DNA from: Bufo bufo
Taxonomy: Eukaryota > Chordata > Amphibia > Anura > Bufonidae
Length of the DNA stretch: 64,000 bases
Assembly: GCF_905171765.1 (NCBI RefSeq)
Contig: NC_053391.1
Span: 656,985,750 to 657,049,749, forward strand
Direction: 5' to 3'
Shown: positions 52,460 through 63,990 of the stretch, piece after piece
Layout: every line of letters starts with the position of its first letter
How positions within the stretch are numbered: the stretch's first letter is position 1
The notes under the pieces: generated by a model
The model's database searches: none
Told to the model about the DNA's origin: nothing
What the model saw: only the letters and a program-made list of their open reading frames with translations
Made by a program: the position numbers and the translations under genes

Positions 52460-55400
52460 TTAACCACCTTAGCTCCCCTAGCTTAAACCCCCTTAATGAC
52501 CAGACCACTTTTTACACTTCTGACCTACACTACTTTCACGGTTTATTGCTCGGTCATGCAACTTACCACCCAAATGAATTTTACCTCCTTTTCTTCTCAC
52601 TAATAGAGCTTTCATTTGGTGGTATTTTATTGCTGCTGACAATTAAATTTTTTTGATATTAATCGAAATTTCATTTTTCACTTTCTGTTGTAAAATTTTT
52701 CTAATAAAACTAAATTTCTATATAAAATTTTCTCTAAATTTATTGTTCTACATGTCTTTGAGAAAAAAAAAAAGCAATAAGTGTATATTTATTGGTTTGG
52801 GTAAAAGTTATAGCGTTTACAAACTATTTACAAACTATGGTGCAAAAAAATTAATTTACGCACTTTGACTTTCTGAGCACCTGTCATGTTTCCTGAGGTT
52901 CTACAATGCCCAGACAGTAGAAACACCCCACAAATTACCCCATTTCGGAAAGTAGACACCCTAAGGTATTCACTGATGGGCATAGTGAGTTCATGGAAGT
53001 TTTTATTTTTTGTCACAAGTTAGCGGAAAATGATTTTATTTTTTATTTTTTATTTTTCTCTTACAAAGTCTCATATTCCACTAACTTGTGACAAAAAATA
53101 AAATTTTATATGAACTCGCCATGCCCCTCACGAAATACCTTGGGGTGTCTTCTTTCCAAAATGGGGTCACTTGTGGGGTATTTATATTGCCCTGGCATTT
53201 TAGGGGACCTAAAGCATGAGAAGTAGTTTGGAATCCAAATGCGTAAAAAATGCCCTGTGAAATCGTAAAGATTCTCATTGGAATTTGGGCCCCTTTGCGC
53301 ACCTAGGCTGCAAAAAAGTGTCACACATGTGGTATCGCGGTACTCAGGAGAATTAGGGCAATGTGTTTTGGGGTGTATTTTTACATATACCCATGCTGGG
53401 TGAGATAAATATCTCTGTAAAAGACAACTTTTCCCATTTTTTTATACAAAGTTGTCATTTTACCCTTGCAAGACGGGTGGTAACGAGCCGTTGGGGGAAG
53501 CCCCGGTGTCACAGCAGCCAATCTGTTCTAGAAACAAATGCCTGAAGAGGGGCACACTTGTGTAGAAATTGTCCACATAAAGGTGGTACCCCTTGCCAAA
53601 TAAGGGTGACACCAAGTCCCAGACTGTCTTCCCACTGCTCCCCAGGTAGTCAGGGCAACCGACCGGCTCCAGGGTCTGATCTTTACCCTCATAGATCCGA
53701 AATTTGTGCGTATAGGCTGTGGCCCTTTCACAGAGCTTATACAATTTGACCCTATACCTGGCGCGCTTGCTTGGGATGTATTGTTTGAAGCCATGGCGCC
53801 CGGTAAAATGTATCAGGGACTCGTCTACGCAGATGTTTTGCTCAGGGGTATACAAATCTGCAAATTTGGTGTTAAAGTGGTCTATGAGGGGCCGAATTTT
53901 GTGGAGCCGGTCAAAAGCTGGGTGGCCTCTGGGACGAGAGGTGTTATTATCACTAAAGTGCAGGAAACGCAGGATGGTCTCAAATCGTGTCCTGGACATG
54001 GCAGCAGAGAACATGGGCATGTGATGAATTGGGTTCGTGGACCAATATGACCGCAATTCATGCTTTTTTGTCAGGTCCATGTTGAGGAGAAGGCCCAGAA
54101 AAGTTTTAAATTCGGAAACTTGGTTGGGTTTCCACCGGAAAGACTGGGCATAAAAGCTTCCCGGGTTGGCGGCTATAAATTGAGTGGCATACCGGTTTGT
54201 TTCTGCCACGACTAAGTCAAAGAGCTCCGCAGTGAAGAACAGCTCAAAAAACCCCAGTGCCGATCTGATATGAGCTGTCTCAACCCAAACTCCAAACTGG
54301 GCGGTGAAAGGGGGACTCCAGGGGCTCTACGGGCCTGTCTGTGCGGTGGCTGCGACGGGGTAACTATTGCACGTGCCACCGTACCAGCTTCAACTGCCCT
54401 TCTGGTGCTCGCCACTTCACCATGTTCTACGGCAGTGCTGGTACTAGGTCCAGGATGGGCTGCGCTGCTGGTGTATGCCTCACCACGTAATCCGACAGCG
54501 CCAGCCCCACTCTGCTGCCCTTGAAGCGGATCCTGCGCAACCTGTGGTCTAGCGACACGGGGCCGGGTACGCATGGTGCTATCAGGGACCTTAACCTCCT
54601 CGTCCGAACTTTGGGTCAGACTGCCACTGCTTTCTACAGGTTCGTATTCTGACCCGTTGGATTCGTCAGATGAGGGTTCCCATTCCTCATCCGACTGGGT
54701 CAGAAGCCTGTAGGCCTCTTCAGAAGAATACCCTTTCCTTGCCATTTGGCCAACTAAATTTAGGGGGTATTCCCTGAGACTACCCAAGAAAAAAAGCAAG
54801 CCTGTCCTACAAATGGGAGGCTAGCGAAGTACAGGAAGCCGCTGCGATTGAAAAAAATATCAAAACAGATTTTTTGATCGCCGCAGCGCTTGTGTAGTGA
54901 TTGTGCAGTGATAAAAAATAAATAAAAATTGTTGTCACTGCGGCGGGGCGGGCGTGGGTGAACGCACATGTGGGTGACTGATCAGGCCTGATCGGGCAAA
55001 CACTGCGTTTTGGGTGGAGGGCGAGCTAAGGTGACACTAATACTATTATAGATCTGACTGTGATCAGTTCTGATCACTTACAGATACTATAAAAGTACCA
55101 ATGCTGATTAGCGATACTCTAATCAGCGAATCAGTGACTGCGGTGCGGTGGGCTGGGAACTAACTGAAGCTACCTACCTACCAAATGGGGCCTAAACTAA
55201 CCTAAACCTAACAGTCAATACTAGTGGGGGGAAAAAAGTTACAGTTTACACTGATCACTTTTTTACCTTTCACTAGTGATTGACAGGGGTGATCAAGGGG
55301 TTAATTGGGGTGATGGGGGGTGATCAGGGGCTAAATGTGTTGTGCTTGGTGTACTCACAGTGATGTGTGCTCTCTGCTGGGACCAACGGACGAAAAGGAC

Positions 55401-55688
55401 CCAGCAGAGAGCACAGAAGCCATTTAACACATTATATTTATAAATATAATGTGTTAACTGGCTTGTGATTCGTTTTTATGAAAATCATCAGCCTGCCAGC
55501 GATGATCATTGGCTGGCAGGCCGATGACGAACTTGTCCTGCAACTTTTCCTGGCCCGCACTGCGCATGTGCGGGCCGGCTATGCTCGTAATCTCGCGTCT
55601 CGCGAGATGACGCGCCGATGCGTCAAGGAGGAACAAATCGACCGCCCGCAGGACACATCCCTGCGTTAAGCGGTCGGGAGGCGGTTAA
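52460..55688 (-). mobile_element. piggyBac-type transposon, truncated gene
   Basis: TTAA occurs at 52460-52463 and 55685-55688. Just inside are imperfect inverted ends (TTAACCACCTTAGC; on the other strand TTAACCGCCTCCCGACC). The interrupted T2-type sequence appears to resume directly (GATCAGCTGTT before, AAGAAGGCACCGG after). The gene is on the minus strand, with its 5' side near 54.75 kb. About 1 kb of non-coding sequence (52465-53455) follows it, with a palindromic CTAACTTGTGACAAAAAATA pair and a segment common in frog piggyBac repeats. Confidence 0.8.
53460..54745 (-). pseudogene. piggyBac transposase, frameshifted and truncated
   Basis: The likely start is the ATG at 54745 (MARKGYSSEEAYRLLTQSDE), an acidic N-terminus usual for vertebrate piggyBac proteins. 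A frameshift near 54.2-54.3 kb separates it from the catalytic part at 53460-54209. That part has YWSTNPIHHMPMFSAAMSR, the first catalytic Asp in NICVDESLIHFTGR and the second in HLYVDNFYTSVPL. A stop after LPPVLQG removes the rest of the catalytic domain with the third Asp and the cysteine-rich C-terminus. It is inactive. Confidence 0.88.
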
Positions 55689-55845
55689 GAAGGCACCGGT
55701 GCCACATATATCGCTTTTGTGGCTATTACTCACTGTGCCTCACTCAGGTTTTTTCTTCAGCTGTAGCACTTCTTCAGAATAGGCAAGTATATACCGTAGC
55801 TGGGGGTTGGTGTTTGTTCAGTCAATGCTGTGGGATACATTTATA

Positions 55846-57421
55846 CACTGCTCAAAAAAATAAAGGGAACACAAAAATAACACATCCTAGATCTGAATTA
55901 ATTAAATATTCTTCTGAAATACTTTGTTCTTTACATAGTTGAATGTGCTGACAACAAAATCACACAAAAATAAAAAAATGGAAATCAAATTTTTCAACCC
56001 ATGGAGGTCTGGATTTGGAGTCACCCTCAAAATTAAATTGGAAAAACACACTACAGGCTGATCCAACTTTGATGTAATGTCCTTAAAACAAGTCAAAATG
56101 AGGCTCAGTAGTGTGTGTGGCCTCCACGTGCCTGTATGACCTCCCTACAACGCCTGTGCATGCTCCTGATGAGGTGGCAGACGGTCTCCTGAGGGATCTC
56201 TTCCCAGACCTGGACTAAAGCATCTGCCAACTCCTGGACAGTCTGTGGTGCAACGTGACGTTGGTGGATAGAGCGAGACATGATGTCCCAGATGTGCTCA
56301 ATTGGATTCAGGTCTGGGGAACGGGCGGGCCAGTCCATAGCATCAATGCCTTCGTCTTGCAGGAACTGCTGGCACACTCCAGCCACATGAGGTCTAGCAT
56401 TGTCTTGCATTAGGAGGAACCCAGGGCCAACCGCACCAGCATATTGTCTCACAAGGGGTCTGAGGATGTCATCTCGGTACCTAATGGCAGTCAGGCTACC
56501 TCTGGCGAGCACATGGAGGGCTGTGCGGCCCTCCAAAGAAATGCCACCCCACACCATTCCTGACCCAATGCCAAACCGGTCATGCTGGAGGATGTTGCAG
56601 GCAGCAGAACGTTCTCCACGGCGTCTCAAGACTCTGTCACGTCTGTCACATGTGCTCAGTGTGAACCTGCTTTCATCTGTGAAGAGCACAGGGCGCCAGT
56701 GGCGAATTTGCCAATATTGGTGTTCTCTGGCAAATGCCAAATGTCCTGCACGGTGTTGGTCTGTAAGCACAACCCCCACCTGTGGACGTCGGGCCCTCAT
56801 ATCACCCTCATGGAGTCTGTTTCTGACCGTTTGAGCAGACACATTTGTGGCCTGCTGGAGGTGATTTTGCAGGGCTCTGGCAGTGCTCCTCCTGTTCCTC
56901 CTTGCACAAAGGCGGAGGTAGCGGTCCTGCTGCTGGGTTGTTGCCCTCCTACGGCCTCCTCCACGTCTCCTGATGTACTGGCCTGTCTCCTGGTAGCGCC
57001 TCCATGCTCTGGACACTACGCTGACAGACACAGCAAACCTTCTTGCCACAGCTCGCATTGATGTGCCATCCTGGATAAGCTGCACTACCTGAGCCACTTG
57101 TGTGGGTTGTAGACTCCGTCTCATGCTACCACTAGAGTGAAAGCACCGCCAGCATTCAAAAGTGACCAAAACATCAGCCAGGAAGCAAAGGAACTGAGAA
57201 TTGTTCTGTGGTCACCACCTGCAGAACCACTCCTTTATTGGGGGTGTCTTGCTAATTGCCTATAATTTCCACCTGTTGTCTATCCCATTTGCACAACAGC
57301 ATGTGAAATTGATTGTCACTCAGTGTTGCTTCCTAAGTGGACAGTTTGATTTCACAGAAGTGTGATTGACTTGGAGTTAAATTGTGTTGTTTAAGTGTTC
57401 CCTTTATTTTTTTGAGCAGTG
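55846..57421 (-). mobile_element. intact Tc1-like transposon, copy 2
   Basis: 1576 bp, same termini as 14214-15794 (CACTGCTCAAAAAAATAAAG), TA on both sides (55844-55845 and 57422-57423). The gene is on the minus strand and uninterrupted. Confidence 0.95.
56105..57169 (-). CDS. Tc1-family transposase (full length)
   Basis: The 354-residue open frame is about 95% identical to 14466-15536 by eye. The DNA-binding region ([20 protein letters not shown]), basic linker and DD34E triad ([21 protein letters not shown]) are all present. Differences include loss of two residues near NVSAQ, SGMVWGG for SVMVWGG next to the catalytic core, and [10 protein letters not shown] for [10 protein letters not shown]. 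The conserved start is probably MRRSLQPT, 15 codons after the first ATG. Both copies being open suggests recent activity of this family. Confidence 0.95.
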   Translation of the reverse strand: MVTFECWRCFHSSGSMRRSLQPTQVAQVVQLIQDGTSMRAVARRFAVSVSVVSRAWRRYQETGQYIRRRGGGRRRATTQQQDRYLRLCARRNRRSTARALQNHLQQATNVSAQTVRNRLHEGDMRARRPQVGVVLTDQHRAGHLAFAREHQYWQIRHWRPVLFTDESRFTLSTCDRRDRVLRRRGERSAACNILQHDRFGIGSGMVWGGISLEGRTALHVLARGSLTAIRYRDDILRPLVRQYAGAVGPGFLLMQDNARPHVAGVCQQFLQDEGIDAMDWPARSPDLNPIEHIWDIMSRSIHQRHVAPQTVQELADALVQVWEEIPQETVCHLIRSMHRRCREVIQARGGHTHY

Positions 57422-57526
57422 TACTTGTTGGATGACGCTGTATAGTCTCCCAATATGCTGGCCCGAATCCTCTCAGACCTCCGCGTTCCTGTATCCGCCG
57501 TGCGCCCAGTACCCAAACTTCTATAG

Positions 57527-57564
57527 CTACTGAGGAGGGGGACAGGTCCCCGAAACTTGTCTAG
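57527..57564 (+). ncRNA. hammerhead ribozyme motif in foldback C
   Basis: Stem I CTA, core CTGAGGA (CUGANGA), stem II GGGGAC paired with GTCCCC across a two-base loop, GAAAC, minimal stem III (AC with GT across TT), H17 = C, then TAG closing stem I. All core bases fit the hammerhead consensus. Stem I is short (three pairs) unless an internal loop extends it. Confidence 0.6.
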
Positions 57565-57965
57565 ATTATTCACAGTTTCTGTATCATATCTTACTCCAGT
57601 GAAAAATCAATCAAAAAGGTCATAATACAGATAGCAACTACATGCAAGGCAACTAACCTCTAAGACACGGCGAACAGAGATATAAAAAATTGCCATCCTA
57701 GGGAACACAATCCGCTGAGTGGCGTGTGCGCACGGCCGATGCAGGATCGCGGAGGTCCGAGAGGATGCGGGCCGACATATTGGGAGACTATACAGCATCA
57801 TCCTACAACCGTAAAAGTATCCCACAGCATTGACTCAACAAACAACATCGCTAGCTATGTACTTACCTATTCTGGAGAAGCGCGGGGGATAGTGAGTAAT
57901 ATCCACAAAAGCGATATATACACATATGTGACAATATAAATGGAACATAGCCCACCATTAAGAAA

Positions 57966-58414
57966 TTAAAGGGGTTGTCTCACTTTAGCAAATAGCATTT
58001 ACTGTATTATGTAGAGTACCGTAAGTTAATACAAGGCACTTACTAATGTACTGTGATTGTCCATATTGCCTCCTTTGCTGGCTGGAATAATTTTTCCATC
58101 ACTTTATACACTGCTTGTTTCCATGGTTATCACCACCCTGCAATCCATCAGCGGTGGTCGTGCTTGCACACTACAGGAAAAAGCACCAGCCTTTCTAGTG
58201 GATGTGCACATAGGCTAGTGTTTTTTCCTATAGTGTGAAAGCACGACCACCACTGATGGATTTAAGGGTAGTTGTAAGCATGGAAATGACTAGTAAAATG
58301 AATCCAGGCAGCAAAGGAAGCAATATGGACAATCACAAATACATTAGTAAGGGCCTTGTATTAACTTTCTTTACATGATAAACGCCACTTGCTGAAGTGA
58401 GACAACCCCTTTAA
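57966..58414. mobile_element. T2-like foldback MITE
   Basis: It starts TTAAAGGGGTTGTCTCACTT and ends AAGTGAGACAACCCCTTTAA. The arms mirror each other with few changes up to the CCATCAGCGGTGGTCGTGCT / AGCACGACCACCACTGATGG pair. It is non-coding. Confidence 0.92.
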
Positions 58415-58796
58415 ACATCAATATTATAAGTACTACAACTCTAGTACTTTAGTACTGAGAATTGCTGAAAAATATACCATACCGTACCAAAAGTTCATAG
58501 TACTTTTAATCACAGTATGCAGCTCCATTACTATAAATACTATCATTATAAGTACTATTATTCCAACATTTCAGTAGTAAAAACGTCTGCACTATATATC
58601 ATCACAAGTTTACAGTACTTTAAACTATTGCATATGGCTGGAATGACATCATACAGGTAATCCTGTATGAGCTCGAGAACTGTATTCAAAACGGAGATAG
58701 GTATTTTTATGTTTATTTTTGTTACGTGATTGCCTTTTTATATGCTATACATAACTTCATATATAGAATTTTTTATAGTATTCTAAGTTGTTTGAA
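58415..58796. other. AT-rich unassigned sequence
   Basis: Repeated AGTACT-like motifs (TTATAAGTACTA and similar) but no recognisable family or ORF. Confidence 0.4.
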
Positions 58797-59395
58797 ATAA
58801 GATAAGACAATCCTTTAATAGTTCCACCATGGGGAAATTCACAGTGTTACAGCAGCACAGAAAATACAAAAACTCCAAAATAAGGGCATTACAGTGACAG
58901 TAGATTACAGATATAAAAAAATGTTAAAAATAAGGGATAAAGATATCACAGCTTATAGAATTCAGTCTCTGGATGGAATGACATCTACAGGAACCTGTGG
59001 GCGATGACTGCAGTCTATCTTTGCTTGGGTCGGTGTTGGTTGTTCAGCCTAACCACAGCAGGGAGGAATGACTTCCAATAGCGCTCCTTCCCACACTTCC
59101 CACACTTGGGGTGAAGCAGTCGGTCACTGACGGTACTGCCCAGTGCTATCACCATCTCATACATGGGATAAGAGTTATTCTTCAGCATGGAGATCAGCTT
59201 GGATAGTATCCTTCTCTCACCTACCACCTGCACTGGTTCTAGGGGGCTCCCAATGATGGAGCTGGCCCTTCTAATCAGTTTGTAAAGTCTCTTCCTCTCC
59301 CATGTTGAGATGCTGCTACCCCAGCAGATCACTCCAATGAAGATGGCTGATGCCACCACAGAGTTCAAAAAAGGCCTAAGAAGTGCACTCCAAAA
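58797..59395 (-). mobile_element. LINE 3' end (CR1/L2/Rex1 group)
   Basis: The minus-strand open frame 59368-59015 is the C-terminal part of a non-LTR reverse transcriptase ORF: SVVASAIFIGVICWGSS, then LYKLIRRASSIIGSPLEPVQ, GERRILSKLISMLKNN and a final KERYWKSFLPAVVRL. The 3' tail ends TAAAGGATTGTCTTATCTTA (minus strand), a short tandem tail. The 5' part of what looks like the same element is at 61945-62250, displaced by a Penelope-like insertion. Confidence 0.82.
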
Positions 59396-59399
59396 GTTC

Positions 59400-61080
59400 T
59401 CAGCTTCCGAAGCAGGTATAGCCTGCCATGACTCTTTCTGTATAGTGCATCTATGCTACCTGCCCAATAGTGTGGAAGTGGAGCACCGCACACTGTTCAT
59501 TACAGAGGAACAGAGACATTATTATTAAACCGGCTGATAAAGGCAGAGCTTTAGTAGTAATGGACAAAACAGAATATCTTGAGAAAATCAGGAGACAACT
59601 GGCAGATACAGAGACATATGAAATCCTACCCAATGACCTTACTAGGCATATACAGGGACTAATATCTAATACACTAATGACGATACATGCCAAGGTGTCA
59701 TAGATTCCAAAACTGACACATTCCTTACCAAACAGGATCCCATTACACAGTTTTTTTATACATTAACTAAAATCCACAAGAGACTCAATAATCCCCCTGG
59801 ACGCCCAATAGTAGCCTCTACAGATTCCGTTTTTTTTCTCCCCTGTCAATTTATATGGAAAATATTCTTACACCCCTAATCAAGTCATCTAGATCATTCT
59901 TGTTAGACACAACAGATTTTCTCACAAAATTACAGGGACTTGACGAGGCACCCAATTGTACATTGATGACACTCGGTGTGAATAGTTTATAGATGTCGAT
60001 TGAACACGAAAAGGACATACAGGCAACAGCAAGATTATTACACACCCACTCCAACCTACGTGACATACAACAAGAGTTCTGCCTTAAATTACTAAACATC
60101 ATATTGATAAAAAACAGGGACACGTACTACGGTCAAAAGAAGGGGACCGCTATTGGGTCTAATGTGACCCTTCCATATGCTAACAGTATTATGTATACAT
60201 ACATCCTCTATTCTGCCAATATGCCACTACTTGGCTTTGTTTTATCTATGATATTTTTTGCATATGGAGGGGCCCGGAGTCCACAATCCAAGATTTGAAT
60301 CAGATATACATAGAATTAGGATTTACTATTCATACTAGTCAAGAAGAAATCAGCTTCTTAGACACCATGGTCAAAATTGACCAAATGGGAAATATCACAG
60401 TAGACCTTTTAAATAAACTTACTGATCGCAATAGCCTCCTCCACTATAGCAGTTGCCACCCTATAGCCACAAATAAATCTTTACCTCGGTCACAATACAC
60501 GCGTGTAAAGCGTATTGTGTCCAATAATGAGATTAAAAAAGAAAGATGAAATAATATGAAATTTCTTGTAAGGGGCTATCCACAATCCCTTTTGGATACC
60601 GCATTGACCGAATTAGAAAAAACTTTTCCACCACGAAATAATAAGAAAAATAGAATAGCTTGCGTCACACCTACCACCCCTAATACCTAAAATCCATCAG
60701 GCTCTAAGGAAGCATTGGCCATTACTCGCAAAAGCCTAACCGAACATAGAAGAATTCCATCAACCTCAGTTGACATGCTACAAAAGACCGCATAATATTA
60801 CAGATAAACTTGTTAAAGCTGATGTGGGAAGCTTCACTAAACTACCTACACAATTGTTTCTACAGAGCCAGCGACAGGAAACATTTCTCTGTTTGAGCTG
60901 TGCTCAATGTTCAAGTGTTATCAAAGGCGAGTATGTCACCCACGAACGGGACAACTTTTTCCCATCAAAGGATTTTTTACTTGCGACTCAAGCAAGCGAC
61001 TCAAACTGCGAACTGCTTATACCAGATCATAAGCAATTGCATACTGCAAACTGCAAACCAAGTTGAGCAAGTGAACTATT
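59400..61080 (+). pseudogene. Penelope-like element reverse transcriptase, decayed
   Basis: Pieces in several frames follow the order of Penelope-like RTs: IIIKPADKGRALVVMDK near 59520; FYTLTKIHKRLNNPPGRPIV near 59760; FLTKLQGLDEAPNCTL near 59920 (motif A region, no longer with its Asp); QKKGTAIGSNVTLPYANSIM near 60140 (motif B); FIYDIFCIWRGPES near 60240, where the catalytic D-D pair reads Y-D; HTSQEEISFLDTMVKIDQ near 60335; and a Cys-rich FLCLSCAQCS near 60890. The GIY-YIG endonuclease was not found, so the 3' end is missing. It sits inside the minus-strand LINE. Confidence 0.8.
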
Positions 61081-61660
61081 GGTTAAATCTCAGATATACT
61101 TCTCAGAGAGATCATAAAGTGCTTAAATAACTTAAAGTGACAATACAGATACTGAAGAGAGAAATATATCCACCATTTTATGTTGAATGACAAGATTGAA
61201 CAGTTGAACCACCATCTTAATCATACCGCCATTTTGTGATATCTTTTAAACACGTGTTATGTACATGGACTATCTGCTGCGGAGGCGGCAGTGTTATATG
61301 AAGAAAAGTTGAAGTTAATAAAGAAGTTATTTCAAGCATTTGGTCTGCTCTATAAACCTACTGTTTCCATAATACGGCGCTAAAGGAATTACAGAGTAAC
61401 AGACAGTCTGGTTAGACTAAAAGTCAGAGATACCAAAATTCTTCTAATGCCACAGCGCAAAAGGCACTTCATAGTGCTGCGCCTGACACACCCTTCCCCA
61501 ATCTGGCGACATGCTCATCTCTCCAAGCTTACCTTCCTGCCCCAGTCCCAATCAGGTCAGATGCTGGCTTCCCCATCTCTCCCTCATCTCCCCACCCCTA
61601 GTCTGGTCACACACAAACTCTCAGTACATTTAAATACCACTGGCAGCATTTCTGGCAGTC
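61081..61660. other. unassigned sequence
   Basis: No recognised family. It might contain the rest of the Penelope-like insertion, but neither a GIY-YIG motif nor a clear end is visible. Confidence 0.35.
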
Positions 61661-61944
61661 CTTAAGAGGAGGAGATGCGCAGCGGCGAGGTACAATAGAA
61701 GCCAGTCTGTAGGGTAGCAGAGTGCCACTCTCTCCTATCGCTCCTGTATCGGGAAGTGTGAGGGGCGGGCCTAGCAGACGCGTCATTCAGTTCATGACGT
61801 GTCTGAAGATCTTTATGTTCAGAGGTACAGCACGGCGGCAGGGCATCCAACAAATGGTAACAAGACTGAAAAGTCTTGCTGTCATTTGGTGACAGCCGGC
61901 GTGCCAGCAGAAAGCAGTCTGCGTGCCACAGGTTGACAACCCTG
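61661..61944. mobile_element. probable hAT MITE fragment
   Basis: The right end reads GTGCCACAGGTTGACAACCCTG, a CAGGGTTGTCAACC-type terminus seen in non-autonomous hATs. The left end and TSD could not be placed. Confidence 0.4.
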
Positions 61945-62250
61945 GTGTAGAAGATGAATGATGGCGTCGTCCACCCCAATGCCAGGCTGATAAGCAGGCT
62001 GGAGGGGGTCCATGTATGAGCTCACTAGAGGGAGGAGATGTTTGAGAACCAACCTCTCCAAGACCTTCATCAAGTGGGATGTCAATGCCACCGGTCTGTA
62101 GCTCTTAAGGTCCATCAGATAAGTTGTCTTCGGAACTGGTACCTCACAAGATGATTTCCACAGTTGTGGTACCTTTCCCAACTTCAGGCTCATATTGAAC
62201 ATATATGTAATAATAGTGAATATAGCTAGTCCATATATTCTATCTTCGCA
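61945..62250 (-). mobile_element. LINE RT, N-terminal part (same group)
   Basis: On the minus strand: LKLGKVPQLWKSSCEVPVPK, then DLKSYRPVALTSHLMKVLER and DPLQPAYQPGIGVDDAII, the RT 0/1/2 motifs of CR1/L2/Rex1-type LINEs. The open frame ends where a hAT-like terminus begins at 61944. The catalytic FADD-type motif is absent, lost between here and 59395. Confidence 0.8.
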
Positions 62251-62370
62251 GAGTTTTGTTGCATTGTGTTTGCTTGTATCTTTGCAGTTTTGGCCTTGGG
62301 CGATGTGCAACTGCGCATTCATATTTTACATGTTGTGCTGACTAACTTTGTCTTTTGTTGCTGCAAAAAT
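62239..62370. repeat. relative of the 41.1-kb foldback tail
   Basis: GTTGCATTGTGTTTGCTTG, GCAACTGCGCATTCATATTT and GTGCTGACTAAC resemble, in order and spacing, the right side of the foldback at 40420-41213 (CTGCATTGTCTTTTC, CACCTGCGCATTGGGATGTG, CTGACTGAC). Confidence 0.5.
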
Positions 62371-62390
62371 CTGTAGCCCAGAGGATGTCC

Positions 62391-62800
62391 TTAACCCCTT
62401 CAGGACCCTACCATATTTCACCTTAGGAACCAGGCTGTTTTTTTTTTTATTTGACATGTGCCACTCTATGTGGTAATATCATGAGATTGTTTTCTCGTGA
62501 CACATTGTACTTCATAATAGTGGAAAATTTCTGTCAAAATATTTCATTTTTATTTAGAAAAAAATCCCAAATTTTTAAGAAAATTTCCAAAACCCACAGT
62601 TTTAAGGACCAGTTCAGTTATGATGTCACTGTTGGGCTTACATAAAAGAAACCACCCATAAATGGCCCCATTGTCAAAACTACACCCCTCATGGTATTCG
62701 AAACTGATTTTACAAACTTTGTTAACCCTTCACAAGAACCCTCCACAAGAATTAAAGGAAAATGTAGATGACATTTCTGAATTTCCCTTTTTGAGCAGAT
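62391..62800. mobile_element. piggyBac-like repeat end (TTAACCCCTTCAGG)
   Basis: TTAACCCCTTCAGGACCC is a common terminus of frog piggyBac-type non-autonomous repeats. Only this end is recognised, and the following 400 bp are AT-rich and non-coding. Confidence 0.4.
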
Positions 62801-62839
62801 TTTCCATTTAATACATTTTTTCCTGTAACAAAGCCACTT

Positions 62840-62883
62840 GCTCCTGATGAAGGGGAAACATTGATCCCCGAAACGCGTTGAGC
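62840..62883 (+). ncRNA. complete hammerhead ribozyme motif
   Basis: Stem I GCTC pairs with GAGC at the other end. Between them: CTGATGA, A, stem II GGGG/CCCC with a ten-base loop, GAAAC, minimal stem III (AC with GT across GC), and H17 = T before GAGC. Every conserved hammerhead core base is present. The sequence around it (to about 63060) looks like a Penelope-type terminal repeat on the + strand. Cleavage is untested. Confidence 0.7.
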
Positions 62884-63587
62884 CACATATTTGCTATTAA
62901 AGGTGATTTGATCAGAAGCACACTGCCTTGCTGCCATCATTCACTGAGACTCTACACACGATCCTGGCTAGGGGGGAATCGTCACAGGTGTTTTATGCTT
63001 ATCCTGCTGACGACCCCCCAGTGAAGTAAGTGCCTCATTGGATGTTTGTTCATCCATTTTATTCTTTGTTTTTAACCTTGGTTTTTAACCTCCACCTTCT
63101 ACCCTCTGTGTTTACCACAGTAGGGACCTCATTTTATTTTAACAATTTTATTTTTTAACCTCTCCTTTTTTTTTTTTTTATTATAAAAGTTTTTTTTATT
63201 TAGATTAAAAGTTTTTTATGTATAAAAGTTTTTGACCTTTATGTATAATATGCCAGCACATTAGCACCTTGATACAAAAATTTTTTTTAGTACATTTTCT
63301 GCTCGGTTTGGTGCCTTTCCTATACCTTCCCCCCACCCCTATTTTTGTTTTTTCAAAATTCCTGTAACAAAGCAAGGGTTAACAGCCAAACAAAACTCAA
63401 GATTTATTACCCTGATTCTGCAGTTTACAGAAATAGCCCATATGTGGTCGTAAACTGCTGTACGGGCACACGGCAGGGCGCAGAATAAAAGGAGTGCCAT
63501 ATGGTTTTTAGAGGGCAGATTTCACTGGGATAATTTTAAGTTGCCGTGTCACATTTGAAGACCCCCTGATTAACTCTGATGCTTGCA
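62884..63587. other. unassigned AT-rich sequence after the hammerhead
   Basis: It includes T-rich runs (63167-63180, 63190-63230). Its first 180 bp probably belong to the same Penelope-type fragment as the hammerhead; the rest is not recognised. Confidence 0.4.
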
Positions 63588-63990
63588 GCATTCTCAAAGT
63601 GCAGCATTACTAAGTGCATCTGAGATATTCAGGAGAGCTTTTCCACTGTAGCAGAACTTCAGCTGTGTTTTTGGTGGCTACTCAGACCCTGTGCTTCAAA
63701 ACAGCAGAACTTCAGCTGTGTTTTTGGTGGCTACTCAGACACTGTGCTTCAAAACAGGTAAGGAATTTGTTAGACAAGTTTTTGCTATTGTCTGATTGCA
63801 AATGAGCATGGGGCGATTAAGGTGTTAAATTTGTTGTTGGGGGGGGGGGGGAGCTTTTGTGGGAGTGTGTGTATGTATAGCAACATAGTATTAGATTGTC
63901 TAATTATACCTTGCTGCATTCTCAAAGTGCAGCATTACTAAGTGCATCTGAGATATTCAGGAGATACTCAGGAGGTAATCTGGAGGTGGA
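63588..63990. repeat. interspersed direct repeats at window end
   Basis: GCATTCTCAAAGTGCAGCAT and the next 30 bp occur at 63588 and again at 63914. In between, AACTTCAGCTGTGTTTTTGG with its following 30 bp occurs twice in tandem (63655 and 63707). A G12 run lies at 63840-63851. Confidence 0.8.

Larger units (their letters stand above)
55695..57940. mobile_element. foldback element C with hammerhead motif
   Basis: Left-arm pieces (55700-55845 and 57424-57505) mirror 57730-57940: TATAGTCTCCCAATATG faces CATATTGGGAGACTATA, and GTCAATGCTGTGGGATAC faces its reverse complement at 57819. A Tc1 (55846-57421) interrupts the left arm. The 57506-57729 centre is unpaired and carries one hammerhead motif. 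The arms are more diverged than in foldbacks A and B. Its outer ends are approximate. Confidence 0.7.
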
